64,000 nucleotides of DNA from Martelella sp. AD-3 (GTDB lineage Bacteria; Pseudomonadota; Alphaproteobacteria; Rhizobiales; Rhizobiaceae): positions 3,600,501 to 3,664,500 of the forward strand of contig NZ_CP014275.1 of NCBI RefSeq assembly GCF_001578105.1, in the 5' to 3' direction. Positions 19,114 through 28,134 of the stretch are shown piece after piece; position 1 is the first letter of the stretch, and every line of letters begins with the position of its first letter. The position numbers and the translations under genes are program-made. A model generated the notes under the pieces. It worked only from the letters and a program-made list of their open reading frames with translations, was not told the origin of the DNA and did no database searches.

Positions 19114-19776
19114 TCAAACTCCCGAAAAATCATGCGGGCGGAAAATGACGATGCCGCGGCCGCTTTTCAACCCGAAGCGGACGGGACCATCACCATTGCC
19201 CGCCTTGTTGGACACCGTGCGCGGCAGACCGAAGGGAGCCTCGAACGCGTCAAGCGGATAGACGGCGTTTTCGATCGACAGGCCATGGAGATCGGAGAAG
19301 CCCAGCACGGAAAACAGAGCGCCGGCCGGCATCTCGATCTCGCTCGCGCCAGTCAGAAGCGGCCGCGCTTCCTCCTCGCCCGAGGTCAGCACCATGTCAT
19401 AGCCGGCTTCCGCCAGCCTCACGGCAAGCAGCATGTTCATCATTCCGTGGTCGGTGCGTTCGCCCTGCAGCGCGCCGGCCATGATGATCCGTTTCGCCCC
19501 CCTGTCGATCGCCTCCTCGGTCGCGATCGCCCCGTCGGTCGCGTTCTTGGCCGGCGGAAAGCCCTTCCGTTCGATATCCGGGAACCGCTCGATGAGCGCC
19601 GCATCGGTGGAATCGAAATCGCCGACCCAGATTTCGGGGGACACGCCGAGCGCCTCGGCATGCACCATACCGCCATCGGCGGCGATGACGCGGCTGCCGT
19701 CGACAAGCCGTCTGACGCGATCGTCCACGGCAAGCGCGCCGCCCAGAAGAAGGGTGAAGGTTTCTGCTGCTTTCAT
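19114..19776 (-). CDS. thiN: Thiamine pyrophosphokinase
   Basis: 220 residues. The catalytic N-domain has IAADGGMVHAEALGV, PEIWVGDFDST (Asp ligands for Mg-ATP and thiamine), KNATDGAIATEEAI, and GALQGERTDHGMMN, all in the order of TPK. The C-terminal beta-sandwich ends with LSIENAVYPLDAF and LPRTVSNKAGNG. The enzyme makes thiamine pyrophosphate directly from thiamine, so it would use vitamin imported by ThiBPQ (28.2-31.5 kb). No TPP riboswitch lies in front of it. It is followed three bases later by the ABC-F gene. Confidence 0.9.
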   Translation of the reverse strand: MKAAETFTLLLGGALAVDDRVRRLVDGSRVIAADGGMVHAEALGVSPEIWVGDFDSTDAALIERFPDIERKGFPPAKNATDGAIATEEAIDRGAKRIIMAGALQGERTDHGMMNMLLAVRLAEAGYDMVLTSGEEEARPLLTGASEIEMPAGALFSVLGFSDLHGLSIENAVYPLDAFEAPFGLPRTVSNKAGNGDGPVRFGLKSGRGIVIFRPHDFSGV

Positions 19777-19840
19777 AGGCTAAGGCCATATCGAATGTCA
19801 CGGCCAAACAAAAGCAGAATCCGGGAAACGGCCGCCGGTT

Positions 19841-20389
19841 TCAGCCCACCGAACGGACGCCCGGCGCCTCGACGGCATGGCGCTCGTCTTCGCCCGCATG
19901 TTCGCGGACATAGTCCTCGACGCCCGCTACGAAGCGGTCGTAGAGCCGGGAGAAGGCATCGATATCGTCCGCCGGCCAGCTTTCGGTGACGCTCTCGATG
20001 AGGCCGCGCTTGACGGCGTGGATCTCCTCCAGAAGCTTGCGCCCCTTCGGCGTGATCACCAGGATCGAACGGCGTGCGTCGCTCTGGCAGACGCGTCGTT
20101 CCAGCACGTTCTGGGCGACAAGCTCGGCGACGATGCGGCTTGCGCGCGAGGGGTCGATACGCATGCCTTCGGCAACCGCGCCGATCGTGGCCTTTGCCGG
20201 CGCCTCGACGCGGGAGACGACATCAAGCACATCAAGATGGGTAATCTCGAGCGCCGGCGCGACCCTTGCAATCGCGAGGCGGCCGATAATGCGCCGCCGG
20301 GTCATCAGGCGGTTGCGGGTCATCGCGCCCGAAATCCGTTCCATGGCCTCTTCTTCGGCTTCACTGGCTGCTGGCATCGTCTTGGTCAT
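19841..20389 (-). CDS. MarR-family transcriptional regulator
   Basis: 182 residues from the ATG at 20389 (CAGGAA before it). The winged helix is clear: ITHLDVLDVVSR, IGAVAEGMRIDPSRASRIVAELVAQNVLERR, DARRSILVITPKGRKLLEEI. It is divergent from an MFS efflux gene across 94 bases containing an inverted repeat, the classic arrangement for a MarR repressor and the pump it controls. Inducer unknown, probably a toxic or phenolic compound. Confidence 0.88.
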   Translation of the reverse strand: MTKTMPAASEAEEEAMERISGAMTRNRLMTRRRIIGRLAIARVAPALEITHLDVLDVVSRVEAPAKATIGAVAEGMRIDPSRASRIVAELVAQNVLERRVCQSDARRSILVITPKGRKLLEEIHAVKRGLIESVTESWPADDIDAFSRLYDRFVAGVEDYVREHAGEDERHAVEAPGVRSVG

Positions 20390-20459
20390 TCCTGTTTTAT
20401 ACCAGATTCCTTGAGGAGTTGAAACATGCCAAGGGCAATTCAATGCCATTGACATATAT

Positions 20460-20484
20460 TTGCGTTTATCACATATTCACGCAA
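20460..20484. promoter_or_regulatory. Inverted repeat between marR-like and MFS genes
   Basis: TTGCGT (20460-20465) and ACGCAA (20479-20484) form a perfect inverted repeat with a 13-base spacer, and the second arm runs into the MFS start codon. It lies between the divergent starts. A MarR dimer bound here would block MFS translation or transcription initiation directly. Confidence 0.5.
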
Positions 20485-22022
20485 TGACAACCCAAACCTC
20501 ATCGCCGCCTCAGCCCTTCATTTCGTTGGTCGAACATCCCCGCCTTCGCATCGTCGCCTTTCTGTTCCTCCTGATGGCGATGTTCCTGGCCACGCTCGAC
20601 AACCAGATCGTCTCCACCGCCCTGCCGACGATTGTCGGCGAATTCGGCGCGGTCGAGCGCTTCGGCTGGGTGGCCTCGGCCTATTTGCTCGCCTCCTGCG
20701 CCGTGATGCCGCTTTACGGCAAGCTTGGCGACCTTATCGGGCGAAAATATGTGCTGATGACCGCAATCGTCATCTTTCTCGTCGGCTCGCTGACCTGCGG
20801 GCTGGCTGTCTCGATGAACACGCTGATTGCCGCACGCGCGCTGCAGGGTTTCGGCGGCGGCGGGCTGATGGTGTCGATCTTCGCGCTCAACGCCGATCTG
20901 TTTTCGCCGCGCGAACGGCCGAAATACCAGAGCTATGCAAGCCTCGTCATCATGACCTCGGGCGCGCTCGGGCCGCTTCTCGGCGGCACGATGACGGCAG
21001 CCTTCGGCTGGCGGTCGATCTTCCTCATCAACCTGCCGCTCGCCCTCATCGTCCTTTGCGGCCTGTTCTTTCTCCTGCCCAACCGCAAGCCGGACAGGCA
21101 GCCGAAGATCGATTTCGCCGGCGCCGCCCTTCTGGCCGTCGCGGTCACGGCCGTCGTCCTGTGGAGCGATTCGAGCGAGATCTTCGGCTCGCTGATCGCG
21201 CCCTGGAGCCTTGGCGTCGTCGGCGTAGCCGTCGTCTGCGGCCTCGCCTTCGTGCTGGCCGAACGGCGCGCGCCGGAGCCGATCATTCCGCTGTCGCTTC
21301 TTGCAAATCCCACCGTTTCCCTGCTGATCTTCATCTCGATTGCGAGCGGCGCGGTGGCCATCGGCATGGTCAACTATCTCGCGCTCTATCTGCAAACCGT
21401 CTATGGCCTGTCGCCGACGACCGCCGGCCTGTTCTTCATCCCGATCACCTCGGGCATCGTCATCGGCTCGATCAGCAGCGGACGGCTGATGTCGATGACC
21501 GGGCGCTACAAGCCCTATGCGATCATGGGCCTTGCGCTCTCGACGCTGTGTTTCACGCTGCTGGCGCTCTACAGTCGTGAAGCGCCCCTTTATGCGGTCG
21601 CCGTCATCATGGGGCTTCAGGGCATCGGCGTCGGCCTTGGCCAGCAGGTGCCGGTGCTCGGCGTGCAGAACGCGGCGCGCGGCGGCGATGTCGGCGCGGC
21701 AACCGGCACGGTCACGCTGTCGCGCATGATCGGCGCGGCAACGGCAATCTCTATCTATGGCGCGCTGCTTGCACGGGGTCTCAGCCAGGCGCCGCCTGTG
21801 CCGGGCGCAGGCCCGCTTGCCGACCTGACGCCGGTCGCCATTCACGATCTCACGGGCGCCGCCCACGCGGCCGCCATTGCCGGCTATGCCGACACCTTTT
21901 CCGCCATCTTCACCTTCGCAGCCTGCCTCGCCTTTGCAGGCCTCCTCGCCGCGATGAGCCTGAAGCCGATCGCGCTCGGCGCAGCCCGCCACGGACCTGG
22001 CACGGTCAAGTCGCCGGCCTGA
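20484..22022 (+). CDS. MFS drug efflux transporter, DHA2 (14-helix) type
   Basis: 512 residues with about 14 membrane helices. The motifs LDNQIVSTALPTIVGEFG (motif D1 of DHA2 pumps), GKLGDLIGRK (motif A) and ARALQGFGGGGLM (motif B) are intact, and SYASLVIMTSGALGPLLGG matches motif C. It pumps hydrophobic toxic compounds out by proton antiport. The start ATG 20484 was chosen over an upstream frame start because residue 9 onward fits the family. The divergent MarR gene is the likely regulator. Converges on opgC. Confidence 0.9.
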   Translation: MTTQTSSPPQPFISLVEHPRLRIVAFLFLLMAMFLATLDNQIVSTALPTIVGEFGAVERFGWVASAYLLASCAVMPLYGKLGDLIGRKYVLMTAIVIFLVGSLTCGLAVSMNTLIAARALQGFGGGGLMVSIFALNADLFSPRERPKYQSYASLVIMTSGALGPLLGGTMTAAFGWRSIFLINLPLALIVLCGLFFLLPNRKPDRQPKIDFAGAALLAVAVTAVVLWSDSSEIFGSLIAPWSLGVVGVAVVCGLAFVLAERRAPEPIIPLSLLANPTVSLLIFISIASGAVAIGMVNYLALYLQTVYGLSPTTAGLFFIPITSGIVIGSISSGRLMSMTGRYKPYAIMGLALSTLCFTLLALYSREAPLYAVAVIMGLQGIGVGLGQQVPVLGVQNAARGGDVGAATGTVTLSRMIGAATAISIYGALLARGLSQAPPVPGAGPLADLTPVAIHDLTGAAHAAAIAGYADTFSAIFTFAACLAFAGLLAAMSLKPIALGAARHGPGTVKSPA

Positions 22023-22040
22023 ACCGGCGCGCTACCGGTT
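22022..22040. terminator. Short hairpin across convergent MFS and opgC ends
   Basis: AACCGG (22022-22027) and CCGGTT (22035-22040) pair around a seven-base loop that includes the opgC stop codon complement. There is no T-run on either strand, so it is at best a weak shared terminator. Confidence 0.3.
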
Positions 22041-23240
22041 GGCCTTGCGCGGCGCCCTGACGGTGAGATTTTCCATGGGCCGGACCTGTTCTTGCCCCGG
22101 CCGCGCGGCAGGCAGCACAAGCCTGCCGGCCCTTTGCAGCGCATAGCGCGCGGCGCAATACTGGATCACGAGACCCGCGGCAAGCAGCAGCGTATCTTCA
22201 AGAAGCCCCGTCGGATAAACCGTGCGGAAAATCTGCAAGGCGAAGGCGATCAGCGATCCCGCCACGAAGGTGACAAGGCTTGCCCGTCCCATGATGTTGA
22301 CCGGATGAAACACGGGCGTTTCCAGAAAACGGCGGAAGCCGGGCAGATAGACGACGATATAGGCAAGCGCCAGGATATGGGCGATGCGCGGCAGGCCGAG
22401 CGTTTCCTTGGATGTATCGGCGATGACGGACGGCGTCAGTCCCTCCGGCCAGGGAAAACTGTAATGGCCGGTGAACCGCCACCAGGCCGCGAAGAGAACG
22501 AAGGCAACGGCCGCAGCGTAAAGGAAGGGCGAAAACGGCACCAACGCTTTGCCCCGACGCGCGGTCATGCCAACGGCAAGGCCGATCGCAAACAGGAAGA
22601 GCCAGCAGAACGGATTGAAATACCAGGCCCAGTCGCCCGGATGGGCCGGCATTTTAAGCCCGCTCCAGCGCCCGGCAAGCCAGATCGCGGCGCTGACGGC
22701 GAGCATCGGCAGGACACTTCTGCGCCCGAGCCACAGTAATCCCGGCACTGCGGCAAACAGCACCACATAGAGCGGCAGGATGTTGAAATAGCTGACCTGA
22801 TAGGTCATCGCGAAGATGCCGACGGCGGTCGCCAGGGGTTGACGCCAGGCCCAGTCGACACCGTTTGTCGCGCCGAACTCGAAGAGGCCGAAGGCAAAGA
22901 CGGCCGGCACCGTCATCAAGAGGGCGAGCAGGGTGGACAGCACATGCGCGCCGTAGATCGTCAGCGCCCGCCTCCAGATCACTCTGGCAGTGCTCATCAT
23001 CGCGCCGGCAAAACGGTGGCTGTAGGCAAGCCCGGCCGAGATGCCGGAGATCAGCACGAAGGCCTCGGCCGCATCGGAAAAGCCGATCATGCGGATGGTG
23101 TAGAACGAATACAGGTTCTCCGGCACATGATCGATGAAGATCATGATCAGGGCCAGGCCTCTCAATACGTCGAGGCGCGGATCGCGTCGGCTCCTCTCCG
23201 ATGGCACCCGCACGAAGGCTTGCGCTCCTCCCTCTTTCAC
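22032..23240 (-). CDS. opgC: OpgC protein, glucan succinylation membrane protein
   Basis: 402 residues from GTG 23240, five bases after the opgH stop. The frame stays open upstream but only as a shadow of opgH. About ten membrane helices follow a start typical of acyltransferase-like OpgC: RDPRLDVLRGLALIMIFIDH then EAFVLISGISAGLAYSHRF. OpgC adds succinyl groups to osmoregulated periplasmic glucans at the inner membrane. The gene closes an opgG-opgH-opgC operon. The non-ATG start and tight spacing suggest coupling to opgH. Confidence 0.88.
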   Translation of the reverse strand: MKEGGAQAFVRVPSERSRRDPRLDVLRGLALIMIFIDHVPENLYSFYTIRMIGFSDAAEAFVLISGISAGLAYSHRFAGAMMSTARVIWRRALTIYGAHVLSTLLALLMTVPAVFAFGLFEFGATNGVDWAWRQPLATAVGIFAMTYQVSYFNILPLYVVLFAAVPGLLWLGRRSVLPMLAVSAAIWLAGRWSGLKMPAHPGDWAWYFNPFCWLFLFAIGLAVGMTARRGKALVPFSPFLYAAAVAFVLFAAWWRFTGHYSFPWPEGLTPSVIADTSKETLGLPRIAHILALAYIVVYLPGFRRFLETPVFHPVNIMGRASLVTFVAGSLIAFALQIFRTVYPTGLLEDTLLLAAGLVIQYCAARYALQRAGRLVLPAARPGQEQVRPMENLTVRAPRKANR

Positions 23241-23245
23241 ATCCG

Positions 23246-25072
23246 CTATCCCTGAACGGCCGAATAGGCGGGTTCGGCCTTGCCCGTCTGCGGTTCGCCC
23301 GCAAAAGCCTCGCGCGCCGCATCTTCGCCGGCAGCCGGGAGGCGCCAGCGTGCGAGCACCGCATCGCGCAGAAGCATGACCGCCGGCCGCGCGCGCTCCT
23401 CGGGCGTGAGAAGCAGGCCGCAACGCGCGGCAAGGCGGCCGCTCGCCGGCGAGGAGCTGGCCGCGATCAGCAGCGGCGAAAGCATCTGCGGCACGGCGAT
23501 CGGCGTCAGCCACCAGAACAGCGCCGGCGCCAGCACGAAGGCGCCCGTCAGCATGACGATGCCGGTCAGGACGATCCACCAGCTCGCCTTGAAGGCCTCC
23601 CCGTAACGGATCGTATGGCCCTCGCGGTCGGATGACGGCCAGCCGCCGTCCATGCCGAAGATGATCTGCATGACCGATCGCGACTGGTACATCAGAGTGA
23701 TCGGCGCCAGGATCGACGACCAGATGATTTCCGCAAGCGTCGAGGCGAATACGGCGATGAAGCCGCCGAAGCGGCGCGCCTCGCCGGTGACGCCGGAGCG
23801 CAGTGCGATCAGCAGTTTCGGGCCGATCAGCAGGCCGCCGACGCCGACGAGCAGCGTCACGGCAAGCGCGGTCTCCGCACGCGGGAAAATCGCCGGCAGA
23901 TAGGGGCTCGGGAAGTATTCCGGCGGCGGGGCGAACAGAGGCGCGACGATCGAGGCGGCAATGAAGGCCATCCAAAGGGGCGAACTGACATAGGCCATCA
24001 CGCCCTGCACGAAGGTGAAACGGTTCCAGCCCTTCAACCCAGGCGCATGGACGAGGCGGATGTGCTGGAGATTGCCTTGGCACCAGCGGCGATCGCGCTT
24101 GGCATAGTCGATGACGTTCTGCGGTCCCTCCTCGAAAGAGCCCTCCAGATCGGCGTCGACGCGGACGATCCATCCCTTGCGCGCCAGAAGCGCCGCCTCG
24201 ACATAATCATGGCTGAGGATGTGCCCGCCGAAGGGCGGCGCGCCGGTCAGCGCCGGCAGGCCGCAGCTTTCGGCAAAGGCTTGCGTGCGCACCATTGCGT
24301 TATGGCCCCAGAACGGGCCTTCATGGCCCTGCATGCGCGCGAGACCGCGCGTGAAGATCGGCGAGAACAGGCCGGCCGAAAACTGCAGCGCGCGGGCGAA
24401 CCATGAGCGGGCGGCGACGATCTTCGGCAGGGACTGCAACAGGCCGAGCTTCGGTTCGGCTTCCATGCGGCGCAGCATCTCGACGATCGTCTCGCCTTCC
24501 ATCAGGCTGTCGGCATCCAGGATCAGCATATACGGGTAGCGGGCGCCGTGGCGGCGAACGAAATCGCCGATATTGCCGGCTTTCTTTCCGGAATTATCGG
24601 TGCGGCGGCGATAGAAGACCTGAACGGGCGGAGCGACCTCCGCATGAAGCCTCAGAAACCATGCCTCCTCTTCGGCCGCGATCCTGGGGTCGCGGGTGTC
24701 AGACAGGATGGCTATGTCGAAAAGATCTACGTGTCCGGTCGAGTGAAGGCTCTCGGCCATGGCTGCGGCGGATGAAAAGGTCGCGCGCGGATCCTCGTTA
24801 TAGACCGGGATCAGGATCGCGACGCGCGCGGCATGACCGCCCTCCGACAGCGTTGCGCGCTGCGGCGTCCTCATCGGCGCGCCGAAAAGCCCGCCAAGCG
24901 CGAGCGAAGCGCCCCAAGCGATCCAGGCGGCCGTGGCGGCGCAAAGCGCGATCCTGACGAAATCCACCCAGTCGGTGCCATCGGCGAAGAACACGTCCAT
25001 CGCCAGCCGCGAGGCGATCGCCGCCACGAAAGCCGCAAACAGAATGGAAATGGTTCGCCTGAGAGCCAGCAT
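23246..25072 (-). CDS. opgH: Glucans biosynthesis glucosyltransferase OpgH
   Basis: 608 residues from ATG 25072. A family 2 glycosyltransferase core has IPVYNED, DAD (in LILDADSLMEGE), LSHDYVEAAL and RDRRWCQGNLQH, the last being the QxxRW processive motif. It is flanked by two N-terminal and about five C-terminal membrane helices. It polymerises UDP-glucose into beta-glucan while passing it to the periplasm. Most OpgH proteins have a cytoplasmic N-terminal stretch with an LPMPxQ motif; here that stretch is missing and a small upstream ORF carries it (25132-25311). An in-frame TGA just before the ATG fixes the start region. Confidence 0.9.
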   Translation of the reverse strand: MLALRRTISILFAAFVAAIASRLAMDVFFADGTDWVDFVRIALCAATAAWIAWGASLALGGLFGAPMRTPQRATLSEGGHAARVAILIPVYNEDPRATFSSAAAMAESLHSTGHVDLFDIAILSDTRDPRIAAEEEAWFLRLHAEVAPPVQVFYRRRTDNSGKKAGNIGDFVRRHGARYPYMLILDADSLMEGETIVEMLRRMEAEPKLGLLQSLPKIVAARSWFARALQFSAGLFSPIFTRGLARMQGHEGPFWGHNAMVRTQAFAESCGLPALTGAPPFGGHILSHDYVEAALLARKGWIVRVDADLEGSFEEGPQNVIDYAKRDRRWCQGNLQHIRLVHAPGLKGWNRFTFVQGVMAYVSSPLWMAFIAASIVAPLFAPPPEYFPSPYLPAIFPRAETALAVTLLVGVGGLLIGPKLLIALRSGVTGEARRFGGFIAVFASTLAEIIWSSILAPITLMYQSRSVMQIIFGMDGGWPSSDREGHTIRYGEAFKASWWIVLTGIVMLTGAFVLAPALFWWLTPIAVPQMLSPLLIAASSSPASGRLAARCGLLLTPEERARPAVMLLRDAVLARWRLPAAGEDAAREAFAGEPQTGKAEPAYSAVQG

Positions 25073-25131
25073 CGCTCATCCTCGCATTGACGCCGGCGCC
25101 GGAAACCCGTGCTGGCCTTTTCGTTCCGTCC

Positions 25132-25311
25132 TTATCCCTTCGAAAGCGATCGCGCCGCGCGCGGGCGCTGCCAGGCAAGAACCGGCGACAACAGGATCGC
25201 CACCAGTCCCTTTCGGCGCGGACGCTCGATCATCTGGTCGGGCATCGGCAGCGGCGCCGTTTCGGGGAGAAACCGGGTCATATCCTTGTTTCCGTCAGTC
25301 TGGCTGGTCAT
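25132..25311 (-). CDS. Small ORF resembling the OpgH N-terminus
   Basis: 59 residues from ATG 25311, overlapping the opgG stop by 17 bases and ending 59 bases before opgH. The segment TAPLPMPDQMIERPRRKG looks like the LPMPxQ-containing cytoplasmic head of OpgH. The rest (LVAILLSPVLAWQRPR) is hydrophobic/basic and ends SLSKG. It may be a separately translated OpgH head, a piece cut off by a frameshift or stop, or a sequencing error. The opgH frame itself is closed by TGA at 25076-25078, so a simple readthrough is not possible. Confidence 0.42.
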   Translation of the reverse strand: MTSQTDGNKDMTRFLPETAPLPMPDQMIERPRRKGLVAILLSPVLAWQRPRAARSLSKG

Positions 25312-26914
25312 CGCCTCTTCTCCATTGATAAAGCCATATTTCACTCAGATCGCGGCTGCCGTCGGAAAGCGCTCCAACCAGTTCCACCGGCGCCTCGCCG
25401 GCCGGGCGGACATCGATGGCAAGCCGCCAGACGCCTTCGCCCTTGATCGCCGAAACCGTCGAATGAACGATCTCGCCATTGGTAATGTGCAGGCGCTCCT
25501 GAAGTTCCGAACCGCCGCCGAGATCGTCGAGCGCGCCGCCGGCGAAATCGACCACCAGCTTGCGGACGTCCTCGCCGGCTTCAGTTCCTGATACGCCGCC
25601 TTCGCCGCTTCGGATGTCGACCACGCGCGCAATCCGCGCACGGTCCTCCTCGATCGCGCCCCAGGTCAGGCGATAGGAATATTCGGCCGAACCACCGGCC
25701 TTGGCGGGCGCCTCCGGTTGCCAGAAGGCCACGATATTGTCGTTGACCTCCTTGTCGGTCGGGATCTCGACCAGCGAGATCGACCCCTTGCCCCAGTTGC
25801 CGAGCGGCTCGACCAACAGTGACGGCCGGCGCTCGTAATGGGCCTCGGCATCCTGATAGTCCTCGAAATCCCGATGGCGCTGGTAAAGCCCGAAGGCGCG
25901 CGGATCGGTCTCGGTGAAGAAGGAATTGGCGAGCTTCTTCGCGTTTTGAAGGTTGCGCCACAGCTCGGTTCCGTCCGCCCGCACGATCTTCAGACCCTCG
26001 CTGTCGTGGACCCGCTCGCGATAGTCATCGAAGGCGTGGTGGTTGGCCGGCCCGAACAGGAACATCGACGTCATGGGAGCAACGCCGAGACGGGCGATAT
26101 CGTTCCGGAAAAACAGCCGCGCCGTCACATCCATGCGCGTGTTCTTGCCGGGCGTGATTACGAACCGGTAGGCACCGGCCACGCTCGGACCGTCGAGTTC
26201 GGCGAAAACGGTGACCTTCTCGCCCTCGGCTGCCGGCCGGACGATGTAGAAGGCGGAGAACCGCGGAAACTCTTCGCCTTCGTTCGTCGCGGTGTTGATT
26301 GCCAGCCCGCGCGCCGAAAGCCCGTAGAGATTGCCCTGGCCGAGCGCGCGGAAATAGGACGAACCGAGAAACGAGATCAGTTCGTCGGAAATGTCTGACC
26401 GGTTCAGCGGATAATTGATGCGGAAACCGGCAACGCCGGGCAGTTCGACATCCTTGAACTGCTCGGCGTCAAGCGGCGCGCGAAAAATAAAGTCACTGGC
26501 CGAGAACACCAGTTTCTCAGCCTTGCCGTTGGCAACCTCGTAGATCTCGACCGGTGTCTTGAACAACCAGCCGAGCGAAAAGGCCTGCAACTGGAAATCC
26601 GACTGGTCCCGCCAGATCGCTTTGTTCGGATCGTAGCGGACCGCGCGGTAGTCGTCGTAATGGAGCGCTTCGAACGGCGCGGGGACATTCTGTACCGGTT
26701 CCTGATACGGTTTGGCGGCGCGCGCCTTCATTCGGGCCGTCAGCGTATCGAAGGTAAAGGCGTCCGGCGACGGCGCCTCCGCCTGTACGGCGTCGTTCTG
26801 GTCCGGCACCTTGGCGGGTTCGACGGCTGCGTCCTGCCCGAATGCGCGCCCTGCAAAGCCGGAAAAAGCCAGAGCGCCGACCGCCGTTTGCGCCAGAAAA
26901 AAACGTCTTTTCAT
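25295..26914 (-). CDS. opgG: Glucan biosynthesis protein OpgG/OpgD family
   Basis: 539 residues. The N-terminus (KRRFFLAQTAVGALAFSGFAGRAFGQ, residues 2-27) carries a twin-arginine-like pair and hydrophobic core, so it is periplasmic, possibly Tat-exported as OpgD is. The body has the MdoG fold signatures: LHYDDYRAVRYDP near 85, FQLQAFSLGWLF near 105, the SSYFRALGQGNLYGLSARGLAI segment, and FFTETDPRAFGLYQRHRDFEDYQD near 345. It branches or modifies the glucan backbone made by OpgH. It is the first gene of opgGHC, with a 400-base gene-free region upstream. Confidence 0.9.
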   Translation of the reverse strand: MKRRFFLAQTAVGALAFSGFAGRAFGQDAAVEPAKVPDQNDAVQAEAPSPDAFTFDTLTARMKARAAKPYQEPVQNVPAPFEALHYDDYRAVRYDPNKAIWRDQSDFQLQAFSLGWLFKTPVEIYEVANGKAEKLVFSASDFIFRAPLDAEQFKDVELPGVAGFRINYPLNRSDISDELISFLGSSYFRALGQGNLYGLSARGLAINTATNEGEEFPRFSAFYIVRPAAEGEKVTVFAELDGPSVAGAYRFVITPGKNTRMDVTARLFFRNDIARLGVAPMTSMFLFGPANHHAFDDYRERVHDSEGLKIVRADGTELWRNLQNAKKLANSFFTETDPRAFGLYQRHRDFEDYQDAEAHYERRPSLLVEPLGNWGKGSISLVEIPTDKEVNDNIVAFWQPEAPAKAGGSAEYSYRLTWGAIEEDRARIARVVDIRSGEGGVSGTEAGEDVRKLVVDFAGGALDDLGGGSELQERLHITNGEIVHSTVSAIKGEGVWRLAIDVRPAGEAPVELVGALSDGSRDLSEIWLYQWRRGDDQPD

Positions 26915-27314
26915 TCAAATTCCCGTCGGTTGAAAAAGAAGCTTCCGCAATGTTGCATGGCACCAAATCCAGCGCCGAAACGTCTTCTTTGGAAAGGTCG
27001 ACCCTTGTCCCGAAACAGCGCGGAAGTTGCCTTCGCGGCACGCGCGGACGAGTCCGTAACGGCGGAGCGCCGGTTCGGTTCCACGTCCAGGCAAAAAACC
27101 AATGCAAGTTTCCATGCGTTAACAGATAGGGCCCATACTTGCGCGCACCAAAAGGGGCTGGAACGCCGCGTTGCATTCCAGCCCCATTTATAAGGCAGCC
27201 ATTCAACCAAAGAATGGCAAGATCATGGCAATATGCCTTCTTCGCGCCGCAATATTTTCGACCGTCCGGAGGACGACGTCAAGATGGCGGCGCTGCCGAA
27301 AAACGCCTTTTTTA
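26915..27314. other. Gene-free region upstream of opgG
   Basis: Between the opgG start and the end of the FKBP gene, both on the minus strand. It should hold the opgG promoter and leader. Apart from the terminator hairpin at 27150-27185 I see no conserved motif. Several short open frames on both strands have no ribosome binding site or protein-like composition and I read them as noise. Confidence 0.5.
27150..27185 (-). terminator. Rho-independent terminator of the FKBP gene
   Basis: Read on the minus strand, GGGGCTGGAA (27185-27176) pairs perfectly with TTCCAGCCCC (27163-27154) around a 12-base loop, followed by TTTT (27153-27150). It is about 130 bases downstream of the FKBP stop and before opgG. 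Confidence 0.7.
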
Positions 27315-27752
27315 TCAGGCGGCTTTCACGATTTCGACGAGCTCGATGGCAAAGTTCAGATCCTGTCCGGCGAGCGGATGGTTGGCGTCGACGGTGACCT
27401 GCTCTTCCTCGACCTTGGTAACGATCAGCGGCACGGTCTGGCCGTCGGGCGTGCGGGCCTGCAGCTGCATGCCGGGTGCCACGTCAACCTCCGCCGGCAT
27501 GGCCGAACGCGGCACGACCTGAACCTTCTGCGGATCATGCGGCCCATAGGCCTCGTCGGAGGGAACCTGAACCTGACGGTTGTCGCCGACAGTCATGCCG
27601 GCGATCTCGCGGTCGAGTCCGGGAATGATCTGGCCGGCGCCGACGGTGAACTCCAGCGGCTGGCGGCCCTCGGAGGAATCGAAGGTCGAACCGTCGTTGA
27701 GCGTTCCGGTATAGTGAATACGAACGGTGTCCCCGCTCTTTGCTTCTGCCAT
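27315..27752 (-). CDS. FKBP-type peptidyl-prolyl isomerase, SlyD-like
   Basis: 145 residues from ATG 27752. The split FKBP domain (GDTVRIHYTGTLNDGSTFDSS at 6-26, then LEFTVGAGQIIPGLDREIAGM) is interrupted by an insert-in-flap chaperone domain (about 65-125: VPSDEAYGPHDPQKVQVVPR, VDANHPLAGQDLNFAIELVEI), as in SlyD. It speeds proline isomerisation and assists folding in the cytoplasm. It lacks the His/Cys-rich metal-binding tail of E. coli SlyD. Monocistronic, with its own terminator. Confidence 0.9.
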   Translation of the reverse strand: MAEAKSGDTVRIHYTGTLNDGSTFDSSEGRQPLEFTVGAGQIIPGLDREIAGMTVGDNRQVQVPSDEAYGPHDPQKVQVVPRSAMPAEVDVAPGMQLQARTPDGQTVPLIVTKVEEEQVTVDANHPLAGQDLNFAIELVEIVKAA

Positions 27753-28022
27753 TTCGTGTGCTCCTTCCTTGAACACCGAGCGCGACAGCGAAAGACAGGC
27801 AAATGCCCGGCCCGCGCCGTAGCGCCGTTTCTCTTTCCTGAAGCGCGTACAAGGTCATTCTCGCGCGCTGCAGAGGATTGAGCCGACACGCTTTCCTGCA
27901 TGACGACTGGCGGGCACATCCGGAAATCCGGATGTGCCCCATACCTAGTCACTTTCGCCGACTATTTCAAATAGGCCGGAGCCCTTGAATTCGCGGCCCG
28001 CCCGCGATAGGTGTCGGAAAGC

Positions 28023-28120
28023 TCTAACGGGGTGCGGAACGCTGATCCTTGCGTCAACCGCTGAGAGGTGAAGACCAACCCGAGGAACCTGATCCGGCTA
28101 AAACCGGCGGAGGGATTAGA
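28023..28120 (+). promoter_or_regulatory. TPP riboswitch of thiBPQ
   Basis: The THI-element blocks GGGGTGC (28029-28035), GCTGAGA (28060-28066) and AACCTGATCCGG followed by TAAAACCGGCGGAGGGA are all present. P1 pairs TCTAA (28023-28027) with TTAGA (28116-28120). It lies 60 bases before the thiB start. Confidence 0.95.
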
Positions 28121-28134
28121 CGCGTGAACCAGAA

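Noticed and set aside
23241..24173. N-terminal extension of the OpgC frame by about 310 codons
   Set aside because: The extension is a shifted reading of opgH with Arg/His/Pro-rich nonsense; real OpgC similarity begins at the GTG at 23240.
26911..27210. Possible small gene of 99 codons upstream of opgG
   Set aside because: No ribosome binding site, irregular composition, and it runs through the terminator hairpin.
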